DNA of 8,188 nt from Nonomuraea sp. (GTDB lineage: Bacteria; Actinomycetota; Actinomycetes; Streptosporangiales; Streptosporangiaceae). This document shows positions 1-6,528 of the stretch, one piece after another. Position numbers and translations under genes: made by a program. The notes below the pieces were generated by a model. The model saw only the letters and a program-made list of their open reading frames with translations. It was not told the origin of the DNA and made no database searches. How positions within the stretch are numbered: position 1 is the stretch's first letter; the number at the start of each line of letters is the position of its first letter. The stretch lies in assembly GCA_013362835.1 (NCBI GenBank), contig JABFVJ010000499.1:1-8188 (forward strand). Direction: 5' to 3'.

Positions 1-2445
1 CAGGTGCGCGGGGTGTCGGGGGTGTGGAAGGACCTCACCGACAACGTCAACTTCATGGCCTCCAACCTGACCTCCCAGGTGCGCAACATCGCCCAGGTCG
101 CCACGGCCGTCGCCAACGGCGACCTGTCCAAGAAGATCGACGTCGACGCCCGGGGCGAGATCCTCGAGCTCAAGACCACGATCAACACCATGGTCGACAC
201 CCTCAGCCGCTTCTCCTCCGAGGTCACCCGCGTCGCCCGAGAGGTCGGCTCGGAGGGCAGGCTCGGCGGCCAGGCCGAGGTCGAGGGCGTCTACGGCACC
301 TGGGAGCGCCTCACCAGCAACGTCAACGAGCTCGCCGGCAACCTCACCACCCAGGTGCGCGCCATCGCCGAGGTGGCCAGCGCCGTCGCCCAGGGAGACC
401 TGAGCCGCTCGATCTCGCTGGAGGCCAAGGGCGAGGTGGCCGAGCTCAAGAACAACGTCAACCTCATGGTCGCGACCCTGCGCGAGACCACCCGCGCCAA
501 GGACTGGCTCGAAAGCAATCTGGCCCGCATCGCCGGGCTCATGCAGGGCCACCGCGACCTCGTCGAGGTGGCCGACCTCATCCTGTCCGAGATCACCCCG
601 CTGGTCTCGGCCCACTACGGCGCCTTCTTCCTGGCCGAGCGCGACCCGTACGAAGAGCCGGTGCTGGCCCTCATCGCGGGGTACGGCTCGGCGCTGCCCA
701 GCCAGGAGATCCGGCCCGTCAAGTTCGGCCACGGACTGGTCGGCCAGGCGGCCGTGGAGAAGCAGCGGATCCTGCTGGCCGAGGTGCCGCCCGACTACAT
801 CAAGATCCAGTCGGGGCTCGGCGAATCGGCCCCCGCCAGCGTCGTCATCCTGCCCATCCCCTTCGAGGACCAGGTGCTCGGCGTGATCGAGCTGGCCTCC
901 TTCAACCGCTTCAGCGACGTGCACCTGGCCTTCTTCGACCAGTTCGTGGTGACCATCGGCGTGGCGATCAACACCATCATCGCCAACTCGCGCACCGAGG
1001 CGCTGCTGTCGGAGTCGCAACGCCTCGCCGTACAGCTGCAGGGCCGCTCGGACGACATGCAGCGTCAGCAGGCCGAGCTGCGCAAGTCGAACGCGGCGCT
1101 GGAGGAGAAGGCGCAGCTGCTGGCGACGTCGAGCCGCTACAAGTCGGAGTTCCTCGCCAACATGTCGCACGAGCTGCGCACCCCGCTCAACAGCCTGCTC
1201 ATCCTCGCCAGGCTGCTGGCCGACAACCCCGACGGCAACCTGTCGTCGCAGGAGGTGGAGTTCGCCTCCACCATCCACAACGCCGGCAGCGACCTGCTGC
1301 AGCTGATCAACGACATCCTCGACCTGTCCAAGATCGAGGCGGGCCGCATGGACGTGCGACCCGAGACGGTGCCGCTGAGCAAGCTGCTCGACTACGTCGA
1401 CGCCACCTTCCGCCCGCTGACCGCCGACCGCGGGCTCGCCTTCGAGATCGAGGTACGGCCAGGCGTGCCGCGCGAGCTGTTCGCCGACGAGCGGCGCCTG
1501 CAGCAGATCCTGCGCAACCTGCTGTCCAACGCGGTCAAGTTCACCGCCGGCGGCGAGGTGCGGCTGGAGGTCTCCAACGCCGGGCCCCACGCCTTCGACG
1601 ACGCCTCGCTGGAGACCGAGGAGGACGTCATCGCCTACGCGGTCACCGACACCGGCATCGGCATCGCCGCCGACAAGCTGCCCGCCATCTTCGGCGCCTT
1701 CCAGCAGGCCGACGGCACCACCAGCCGCAAGTACGGCGGCACCGGCCTGGGCCTGTCGATCAGCAGCGAGATCGCCCGCCTCCTCGGCGGCGAGATCCAC
1801 GTCTCCAGCGAGCCGGGCAGGGGCAGCACCTTCACCCTCTACGTGCCCGCCCGCTGCCCGGCCCCGCTGGTCAGCCCCGGGCCCGACGACGACCACCAGG
1901 GGCGGCCCGAGACGCGGCACCGGCCCGCCGAGGCCCCGCCACCGCACGAGCAGGATGCGGAATGGCCCGCCGAGCAGGGCGGCGAGCTGTGGTACTCCGC
2001 GGCCAGGCTGACCGAGCTGAAGGCGGGACCGATCGGCAGGATCTTCGACGGCCGCCGGGTGCTGATCGTCGACGACGACATCCGCAACGTCTACGCCCTC
2101 ACCCACGTGCTGAGCCGCCTCGGCCTGGAGGTCGTCTACGCCGAGAACGGCCGCGAAGGCATCGACACGCTCGAACGCGAGGAGCGGATCGAGCTGGTGC
2201 TGATGGACGTCATGATGCCCGGGATGGACGGCTACGAGACCATGGCGGTCGTCCGGCAGATGCCGCAGTACACCACGCTCCCCATCATCGCGCTGACGGC
2301 CAAGGCCATGCCGGGCGACCGCGACACCGCCATCGCCAGAGGCGCGTCCGACTACGTGCCCAAGCCGGTCGACCTCGACCACCTGCTGGAGGTCATGCGC
2401 AGCTGGATCAGCGGAGAGCGGCTGCCGGAAGAGGTCGCCGGATGA
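1..2445 (+). CDS. osaA: Hybrid sensor histidine kinase with HAMP repeats, GAF and receiver domains (OsaA-like), 5' end missing
   Basis: Frame 1 is open from the first base, and the first codons already lie inside a HAMP-type helix, so the true start is upstream; 814 residues are present. Numbering codons from position 1: HAMP/coiled-coil repeats 1-165; GAF about 184-327; a coiled stretch 330-380; HisKA with the phosphoacceptor H390 in the SHELRTP motif; HATPase_c with the N box near N506/N510, G1 box D550-x-G552-x-G554, F box near F564-F567 and G2 box G580-x-G582-x-G584; a Pro/His/Glu-rich linker about 618-672; and a receiver at 685-800 with acidic D691-D693, phosphoacceptor D736, T766 and K788. 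All catalytic residues are present, so kinase and receiver should both be active. No membrane span lies in the visible part. HAMP-repeat hybrid kinases of this type include Streptomyces OsaA (osmoadaptation) and the fungal Nik-1/Os-1 osmosensors. The name rests on architecture plus the osaB and ftsK neighbours; the osmotic role is inferred. Confidence 0.85.
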   Translation, partial: QVRGVSGVWKDLTDNVNFMASNLTSQVRNIAQVATAVANGDLSKKIDVDARGEILELKTTINTMVDTLSRFSSEVTRVAREVGSEGRLGGQAEVEGVYGTWERLTSNVNELAGNLTTQVRAIAEVASAVAQGDLSRSISLEAKGEVAELKNNVNLMVATLRETTRAKDWLESNLARIAGLMQGHRDLVEVADLILSEITPLVSAHYGAFFLAERDPYEEPVLALIAGYGSALPSQEIRPVKFGHGLVGQAAVEKQRILLAEVPPDYIKIQSGLGESAPASVVILPIPFEDQVLGVIELASFNRFSDVHLAFFDQFVVTIGVAINTIIANSRTEALLSESQRLAVQLQGRSDDMQRQQAELRKSNAALEEKAQLLATSSRYKSEFLANMSHELRTPLNSLLILARLLADNPDGNLSSQEVEFASTIHNAGSDLLQLINDILDLSKIEAGRMDVRPETVPLSKLLDYVDATFRPLTADRGLAFEIEVRPGVPRELFADERRLQQILRNLLSNAVKFTAGGEVRLEVSNAGPHAFDDASLETEEDVIAYAVTDTGIGIAADKLPAIFGAFQQADGTTSRKYGGTGLGLSISSEIARLLGGEIHVSSEPGRGSTFTLYVPARCPAPLVSPGPDDDHQGRPETRHRPAEAPPPHEQDAEWPAEQGGELWYSAARLTELKAGPIGRIFDGRRVLIVDDDIRNVYALTHVLSRLGLEVVYAENGREGIDTLEREERIELVLMDVMMPGMDGYETMAVVRQMPQYTTLPIIALTAKAMPGDRDTAIARGASDYVPKPVDLDHLLEVMRSWISGERLPEEVAG
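25..480 (+). repeat. Tandem HAMP-coding repeat, 276-bp (92-codon) period
   Basis: Codons 9-68 (25-204) and 101-160 (301-480) align without gaps at an offset of exactly 92 codons. By hand I count 36 identical residues of 60, including WxxLTxNVN, NLTxQVR, GDLS and the GE..ELK...N.MV.TL core. Codons 69-100 between them carry the alternate HAMP half (REVGSEG...GG). The array is cut by the left window edge, so more copies are likely upstream. A 92-residue HAMP period is the known hallmark of fungal group III (Nik-1) kinases and related bacterial poly-HAMP proteins. The repeat belongs to the protein architecture and is not a mobile or satellite repeat. Confidence 0.85.
2427..2434 (+). promoter_or_regulatory. 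Ribosome binding site of the response regulator, inside the kinase gene
   Basis: The purine run GGAAGAGG ends 7 bases before the ATG at 2442. It lies within the last codons of the kinase gene. Together with the ATGA stop/start overlap it fixes this start and implies translational coupling of the pair. Confidence 0.7.
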
Positions 2446-3062
2446 ACCGGCCGGTCAAGATCCTGCTGGTCGACGACCGCGACGAGAGCCTGATGGCGCT
2501 CGAGGCGGTGCTGCGCCCGCTCCAGCAGACCCTGCTGCGCGCCAAGTCGGGGCAGGAGGCGATGAAGCTCATGCTGCGCCACGACGTCGCCGTCGTCCTG
2601 CTCGACGTGCTCATGCCCGGCATGGACGGCTTCGAGACCGCCACCCACATCAAGCGGCTCGACAAGACCAAGGACGTGCCGATCATCTTCCTCACCGGCA
2701 CCGACAGCGGGTCGAGCGCCTCCTTTCGCGGCTACGCGGTGGGCGCCGTCGACTACATCACCAAGCCCTTCGACCCGTGGGTGCTCCGCTCCAAGGTCGC
2801 CGTCTTCATCGACCTGTTCCGCAAGACCGTGCGGCTGCAGGAGCAGACCACGCTGCTGCGCGAGCTGATCCGCCAGGACGACAGGCTGGCCGCCAACGGC
2901 AGGGCGATCGCCGCGTTCGGCGAGCGGCTGGGGGCCATGGAGTCGCGGCTGAGCGGCGTCTGCGCCGAGCGGCCCGAGGACGACGTGCTGAAGGAGGCGG
3001 TGGCGGAGCTGGCGGAGCGGGTGGCGGCCATGCAGGCGGCCTTCGAGGCGGTCAAGCTCTGA
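2442..3062 (+). CDS. osaB: Single-receiver response regulator with coiled-coil tail, no DNA-binding domain (OsaB-like)
   Basis: The product has 206 residues. The CheY-like receiver spans about 5-125, with D11/D12, phosphoacceptor D55 in LLDVLMPGMDG, T85 and K108, a complete phosphorylation site. The rest (about 129-206) is Leu/Ala/Glu/Arg-rich and predicted helical, in two segments separated near S171-E179, and resembles a coiled coil. There is no winged-helix, HTH, GGDEF or ANTAR output domain, so signalling probably proceeds by protein-protein contact. The ATG overlaps the kinase stop (ATGA) and is preceded by a good ribosome binding site, so the two genes are surely cotranscribed and probably partners. 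Streptomyces coelicolor OsaB, needed for growth at high osmolarity, has this build and stands between osaA and ftsK as here. The family assignment is fairly secure; the osmotic role in this organism is inferred. Confidence 0.85.
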   Translation: MNRPVKILLVDDRDESLMALEAVLRPLQQTLLRAKSGQEAMKLMLRHDVAVVLLDVLMPGMDGFETATHIKRLDKTKDVPIIFLTGTDSGSSASFRGYAVGAVDYITKPFDPWVLRSKVAVFIDLFRKTVRLQEQTTLLRELIRQDDRLAANGRAIAAFGERLGAMESRLSGVCAERPEDDVLKEAVAELAERVAAMQAAFEAVKL

Positions 3063-3135
3063 AAAGAGGGTTCGGGAGGCTTGTCCCGGCGTGGCAGAGT
3101 GCGGCCGGGGCGGTCTCCGACGTACCTTTGGCATC
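3063..3135 (+). promoter_or_regulatory. osaB-ftsK intergenic region with small hairpin and possible ftsK promoter
   Basis: This 73-bp gap holds a short inverted repeat, CGGGA (3073-3077) with TCCCG (3084-3088), around a 6-base loop. It has no T-run after it, so it is at most a weak attenuator or mRNA-end structure. Further on, TACCTT (3123-3128) fits the actinobacterial TANNNT -10 consensus and sits 7 bases before the A of the ftsK ATG, as expected for a leaderless transcript. No good -35 hexamer is visible 16-19 bases upstream. The promoter call is an inference from spacing only. Confidence 0.35.
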
Positions 3136-5649
3136 ATGGCCACCCGTACGCCGAAAAGCACATCGAAAGGACCGGCGAAGCGGTCGACCTCCTCTCGGTC
3201 GGGGTCGGGCGGCTCGCCGGCCAAGCGCACGTCGGGCTCGGGGAGCTCGTCGTCGCGTTCGCGGCCCAGGGCGTCGGCCAAGAGACCGGTGACGCACCAG
3301 GACCCCATCACGTGGGTCTTCACCATGATCGGCAAGCTGATCGTCGGCCTGTGGATGCTGGTGGCCAACGGGCTCGGCGCGGCCGCGCGGGCGCTGGGCA
3401 ACCAGGCCAAGGAGCTCGACCCCGCGCACCGGCGCGACGGCGTGGGCCTGGCGTGGCTGGCCGTCGCGATCGTGCTGGCCGCGATGACGTGGCGCACGAC
3501 CAAGGGTGACGTGGCCGGATTCGTCTCCACGGTCGAGAGCGCGATCTTCGGCTCGCTGGCCTGGGCGGTGCCGCTGCTGCTGGGCCTGCTGGCCTGGCGC
3601 TACCTGCGCCACCCCGACCAGAACGCCGACACCGGGCGCATGATCATCGGCTGGGCCGCGCTGCTCGCCGGGGTGCTGGGCATCGTCCACGTCGCCAACG
3701 GCACGCCGTACCCCTCGGGCGGCAACAACGACACGATGGAGCGGGTGTCGCAGGCGGGCGGCATGGTCGGCTTCATCGTCTCCGCTCCGCCGATGAGTAT
3801 CCTGCCCGCCTTCGTGACGATCCCGCTGCTGCTGATCCTGTCGGTGTTCGGCGTGCTGGTGATCACCGCGACGCCGGTGCACCGCATCCCCGAGCGGCTG
3901 GCCGAGCTGCGCCACATGCTCCTCGACCGCGGCACCCCCCAGCCGGGCGATCCCGTGCGGCGCAGCCGTACCAAGAAGAAGGACGGCCAGGAGCTGCCCG
4001 ACGGCGTCAAGCCGTACGACTCCCCGGTCATCAAGGAAGACGACAAGCGGGCCGACCACTCGCCCGAGATCGTGCCGGGCCTGACCGCCGACGACGACGA
4101 CCCGCCGGTCAAGGCCAGCAAGTCCGAGCCGCCCGAGCCCACCCCCGCCCCGCGCAAGGTCGAGCAGCTCGTGCTCTCGCCGCAGGCCGGGCCGTACATC
4201 CTGCCCGACCTGCAGACCCTCAAGGGCGGCAGCGCGCCCAAGCCGGCGACCAAGGCCAACAGCGTGGTGGTCAACGCGCTGACGAGCGTGCTGGAGCAGT
4301 TCGCCATCGACGCTCAGGTGATCGGCTTCACCCGCGGCCCGACGGTCACGCGCTACGAGATCGAGCTGGGCCCCGCGGTGAAGGTGGAGAAGGTCACCGC
4401 CCTCACCAAGAACATCGCCTACGCCGTCAAGTCCGCCGACGTCCGCATCCTGTCGCCCATCCCGGGCAAGTCGGCGATCGGCGTCGAGATCCCGAACGCC
4501 GACAAGGACCTCGTCTCGCTCGGCGACGTGCTCAGGTCGCAGGTCGCCCAGGCCGACCACCACCCGATGATCGTCGGGCTCGGCAAGGACGTCGAGGGCC
4601 GCACGATCGTCGCCAACCTCGCCAAGATGCCGCACCTGCTCATCGCGGGCGCCACCGGCGCCGGCAAGTCGGTCTGCGTCAACGGCCTCATCACCAGCAT
4701 CCTGATGCGCTCCACGCCCGACGAGGTGCGCATGGTGCTGGTCGACCCCAAGCGGGTCGAGCTCAGCGTCTACGAGGGCATCCCGCACCTCATCACCCCG
4801 ATCATCACCAACCCGAAGAAGGCCGCCGAGGCCCTCGAATGGGTGGTGGGGGAGATGGACCGCCGCTACGACGACCTGGCGGCCAGCGGTTTCCGCCACG
4901 TCGACGAGTTCAACAAGGCGGTCAAGGCGGGCAAGCTTCAGCCTCCTCCCGGCAGCGAGCGGGTCTACCAGCCCTACCCGTACCTCCTGGTGATCGTCGA
5001 CGAGCTGGCCGACCTCATGATGGTCGCGCCGCGAGACGTCGAAGACTCCATCGTGCGCATCACCCAGCTGGCCCGCGCCGCGGGCATCCACCTGGTCATC
5101 GCCACCCAGCGGCCCTCCGTCGACGTCGTCACCGGCCTGATCAAGGCCAACGTGCCGTCCCGGCTGGCCTTCGCGGTGTCGTCGCTGACCGACTCGCGCG
5201 TCATCCTCGACCAGCCGGGCGCCGACAAGCTGGTCGGCCAGGGTGACGCGCTGTTCCTGCCGATGGGCGCGAGCAAGCCGATCCGCATCCAGAACGCCTT
5301 CGTCGGCGAGAAGGAGATCGCCGAGATCGTCGCCCACTGCAAGGGCCAGATGCAGGCCGAGTACCGCGAGGACGTCGCCGCCGCGCCGGTCAAGAAGGAG
5401 ATCGACGAGGACATCGGCGACGACCTCGACCTGCTGCTGCAGGCGGCCGAGCTGATCGTGACCACGCAGTTCGGCTCGACCTCGATGCTCCAGCGCAAGC
5501 TGCGCGTCGGTTTCGCCAAGGCGGGACGCCTGATGGACCTTCTGGAAAGCCGCAATGTGGTGGGGCCCAGCGAAGGGTCAAAAGCTCGCGATGTGCTGGT
5601 CAAACCCGACGAGCTGGCCGGTCTGCTTGCGGATCTTCGCGGCGAATGA
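3136..5649 (+). CDS. ftsK: DNA translocase FtsK/SpoIIIE
   Basis: An 837-residue membrane-anchored, ATP-driven double-stranded DNA pump that clears chromosomal DNA from the closing septum. Domains: Ser/Lys/Arg-rich basic N-terminus (1-50); about five hydrophobic segments (near 58-80, 102-119, 137-155, 169-187, 223-247); charged and Pro-rich linker (about 250-350), short compared with E. coli FtsK; alpha domain from about 353; RecA-like motor with Walker A G505-S512 (GATGAGKS), Walker B ending D622-E623, and ATQRPS at 656-661; winged-helix gamma domain about 764-837. All motor motifs are intact. I chose the ATG at 3136 because the preceding open codons (GTG at 3091 onward) use gca, ggt, cga, cgt and ttt, unlike the gene, and MATR-type starts are common in actinobacterial FtsK. 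The GTG at 3091 is the alternative; it has GGGAGG 11 bases upstream, but within the small hairpin. The last 42 codons have unusually low third-position GC. Confidence 0.95.
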   Translation: MATRTPKSTSKGPAKRSTSSRSGSGGSPAKRTSGSGSSSSRSRPRASAKRPVTHQDPITWVFTMIGKLIVGLWMLVANGLGAAARALGNQAKELDPAHRRDGVGLAWLAVAIVLAAMTWRTTKGDVAGFVSTVESAIFGSLAWAVPLLLGLLAWRYLRHPDQNADTGRMIIGWAALLAGVLGIVHVANGTPYPSGGNNDTMERVSQAGGMVGFIVSAPPMSILPAFVTIPLLLILSVFGVLVITATPVHRIPERLAELRHMLLDRGTPQPGDPVRRSRTKKKDGQELPDGVKPYDSPVIKEDDKRADHSPEIVPGLTADDDDPPVKASKSEPPEPTPAPRKVEQLVLSPQAGPYILPDLQTLKGGSAPKPATKANSVVVNALTSVLEQFAIDAQVIGFTRGPTVTRYEIELGPAVKVEKVTALTKNIAYAVKSADVRILSPIPGKSAIGVEIPNADKDLVSLGDVLRSQVAQADHHPMIVGLGKDVEGRTIVANLAKMPHLLIAGATGAGKSVCVNGLITSILMRSTPDEVRMVLVDPKRVELSVYEGIPHLITPIITNPKKAAEALEWVVGEMDRRYDDLAASGFRHVDEFNKAVKAGKLQPPPGSERVYQPYPYLLVIVDELADLMMVAPRDVEDSIVRITQLARAAGIHLVIATQRPSVDVVTGLIKANVPSRLAFAVSSLTDSRVILDQPGADKLVGQGDALFLPMGASKPIRIQNAFVGEKEIAEIVAHCKGQMQAEYREDVAAAPVKKEIDEDIGDDLDLLLQAAELIVTTQFGSTSMLQRKLRVGFAKAGRLMDLLESRNVVGPSEGSKARDVLVKPDELAGLLADLRGE

Positions 5650-5718
5650 CCCAGCTGTCCCCTGGGCATGGTGATTACTGATTGAATAAGTGTCACTACG
5701 CAAGGTCAGGGGCGGGGA
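5650..5718 (+). promoter_or_regulatory. AT-rich ftsK downstream intergenic region: hairpin, palindrome, likely promoter region
   Basis: Right after the ftsK stop lies an inverted repeat CCCAG (5650-5654) / CTGGG (5662-5666) with a 7-base loop and no T-run, so it is a poor intrinsic terminator. Positions 5671-5700 are clearly AT-richer than anything else in the window. They hold a direct repeat TGATT (5672-5676, 5679-5683), a -35-like TTGAAT (5682-5687) and a short palindrome AGTG-T-CACT (5689-5697). I cannot assign a matching -10 with confidence. The purine run AGGGG at 5708-5712, 6 bases before the GTG at 5719, serves as the ribosome binding site of the next gene. Confidence 0.4.
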
Positions 5719-6492
5719 GTGAACGAGCAGAGCATTGGCTCCATGCTGGCCGAGGCCAGGCGGGAGAAGGGACTGACGGTCGGGCAGCTGAGCGCGAGCA
5801 CTCGTATTCGCGAGGCCGTGCTGTACGCCATCGAGCGCGACGACTTCTCCCTGTGCGGCGGGGACTTCTACGCCAAGGGCCACGTGAAGGGCTTCGCCAG
5901 GGCCGTCGGGCTCGACCCGGCGGCCATGGTGCAGCTCTACGACGAGCAGCACGGCGGGTTGCCCGTGCCGGTGAAGGCGGCGGCCGTCTTCCAGGCCGAC
6001 CGCAGGGTCAAGCTGCGCGAGCGGCGCGGCCCCAACTGGACCATGGCGCTGGGGGTGGCGCTGGCCATCGTCGTCGTGTTCGGCGTCGTGCGGGTCATGG
6101 GCGGCTCCGGCCAGCCCCCGACGGCCGAGATCATGCCCGCCTCCAGCATCCCCAGCCTGCTGCCCAGCAACGCCCAGCCCGTCCAGCCCGTCCCGCCGCC
6201 CCGCACCCAGGCGCAGTCGACAGCGCGCAACCCCAAGATGGTCACCGTCAGGGTTCTGGCCAAGCGGTCGGCCTACGTGAACGTCCGTGACGCCAAGGGA
6301 CGCAAGCTCTTCGCCGGCACCCTGGCCAAGGGCAAGTCCTCCACCTGGAAGGCCCCCTCCGAGGTCAAGCTGCTCATCGGCGATGCCGGGGCGGTATCCC
6401 TGCAGGTCAACGGCAAGAACCTGGGCACACCCGGATCGCGTGGGCAGACCATCCGCCGCTCCTTCGGGCCCTCAGCGGCCAGGCCCCGGTGA
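5719..6492 (+). CDS. RodZ-like protein: N-terminal HTH, single membrane span, C-terminal DUF4115
   Basis: The product has 257 residues. Residues 3-75 form a RodZ/HTH_25-type helix-turn-helix (IGSMLAEARREKGLT..., then a TRIR..YAIERDDF core and a FYAKGHVKGFA segment). A basic stretch (95-103) precedes one hydrophobic span (about 107-127). A Pro/Ser/Gln-rich linker (130-172) leads to an all-beta DUF4115-type domain (174-250) with the typical RVLAKRSAYVNV start. The layout implies a cytoplasmic HTH and an extracytoplasmic beta domain. In E. coli RodZ the HTH binds MreB and supports cell shape and division rather than acting as a repressor; whether this protein binds MreB, another filament or DNA cannot be told here. 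GTG at 5719 is chosen for the purine-rich site before it and because the HTH begins at once; the ATG at residue 9 would cut into it. It is routinely annotated only as an HTH domain protein, so I give no symbol. Confidence 0.85.
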   Translation: MNEQSIGSMLAEARREKGLTVGQLSASTRIREAVLYAIERDDFSLCGGDFYAKGHVKGFARAVGLDPAAMVQLYDEQHGGLPVPVKAAAVFQADRRVKLRERRGPNWTMALGVALAIVVVFGVVRVMGGSGQPPTAEIMPASSIPSLLPSNAQPVQPVPPPRTQAQSTARNPKMVTVRVLAKRSAYVNVRDAKGRKLFAGTLAKGKSSTWKAPSEVKLLIGDAGAVSLQVNGKNLGTPGSRGQTIRRSFGPSAARPR

Positions 6493-6518
6493 AGGTGGTG
6501 GCCAAGTGCCGATACCGT
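6489..6518 (+). promoter_or_regulatory. Possible rimO promoter
   Basis: TACCGT (6513-6518) matches the actinobacterial TANNNT -10 pattern. GTGAAG (6489-6494), 18 bases upstream, is a loose -35 match, and it overlaps the stop of the RodZ-like gene. Predicted initiation near 6525 would leave almost no leader and would remove most of the ribosome binding site, which is a point against it. Read-through from upstream is equally possible. Confidence 0.25.
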
Positions 6519-6524
6519 AGAGGA
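6519..6524 (+). promoter_or_regulatory. Ribosome binding site of rimO
   Basis: AGAGGA lies 4 bases before the ATG at 6529. It supports that start over any internal one, and the product then begins directly with the first strand of the methylthiotransferase domain. Confidence 0.6.
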
Positions 6525-6528
6525 CACC

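Noticed and set aside
24..2441. Plus-strand frame through the kinase gene that is continuous with the response regulator frame
   Set aside because: The translation before 2442 is low-complexity Arg/Pro/Gly/Ala/His-rich sequence, an out-of-frame shadow of the kinase. The regulator's real start is the ATG at 2442 with its ribosome binding site.
3073..3088. Intrinsic terminator after osaB
   Set aside because: The stem is 5 bp with a 6-base loop and no T-run. It may be a minor mRNA structure only.
3091..3135. GTG at 3091 as the main ftsK start
   Set aside because: The 15 added codons use codons rare in this genome and give a non-typical sequence before MATR. I kept it only as an alternative.
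3052..5337. Very long minus-strand open frame (761 codons) opposite ftsK, with a similar 364-codon frame at 6715-7809 opposite rimO
   Set aside because: They run opposite strongly supported genes. Their composition (runs of G, A, R, D, H, V, L without domain structure) is what the complement of G/C-ending codons gives, and I see no family motif.
5650..5666. Intrinsic terminator after ftsK
   Set aside because: The stem is only 5 bp and no T-run follows, so it does not meet the usual criteria.
5719..6492. Classical DNA-binding repressor function for the HTH protein
   Set aside because: The HTH is of the RodZ type and is tethered to a membrane span and a DUF4115-type domain, a layout whose studied members bind cytoskeletal protein. 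DNA binding cannot be excluded but is not supported by the sequence.
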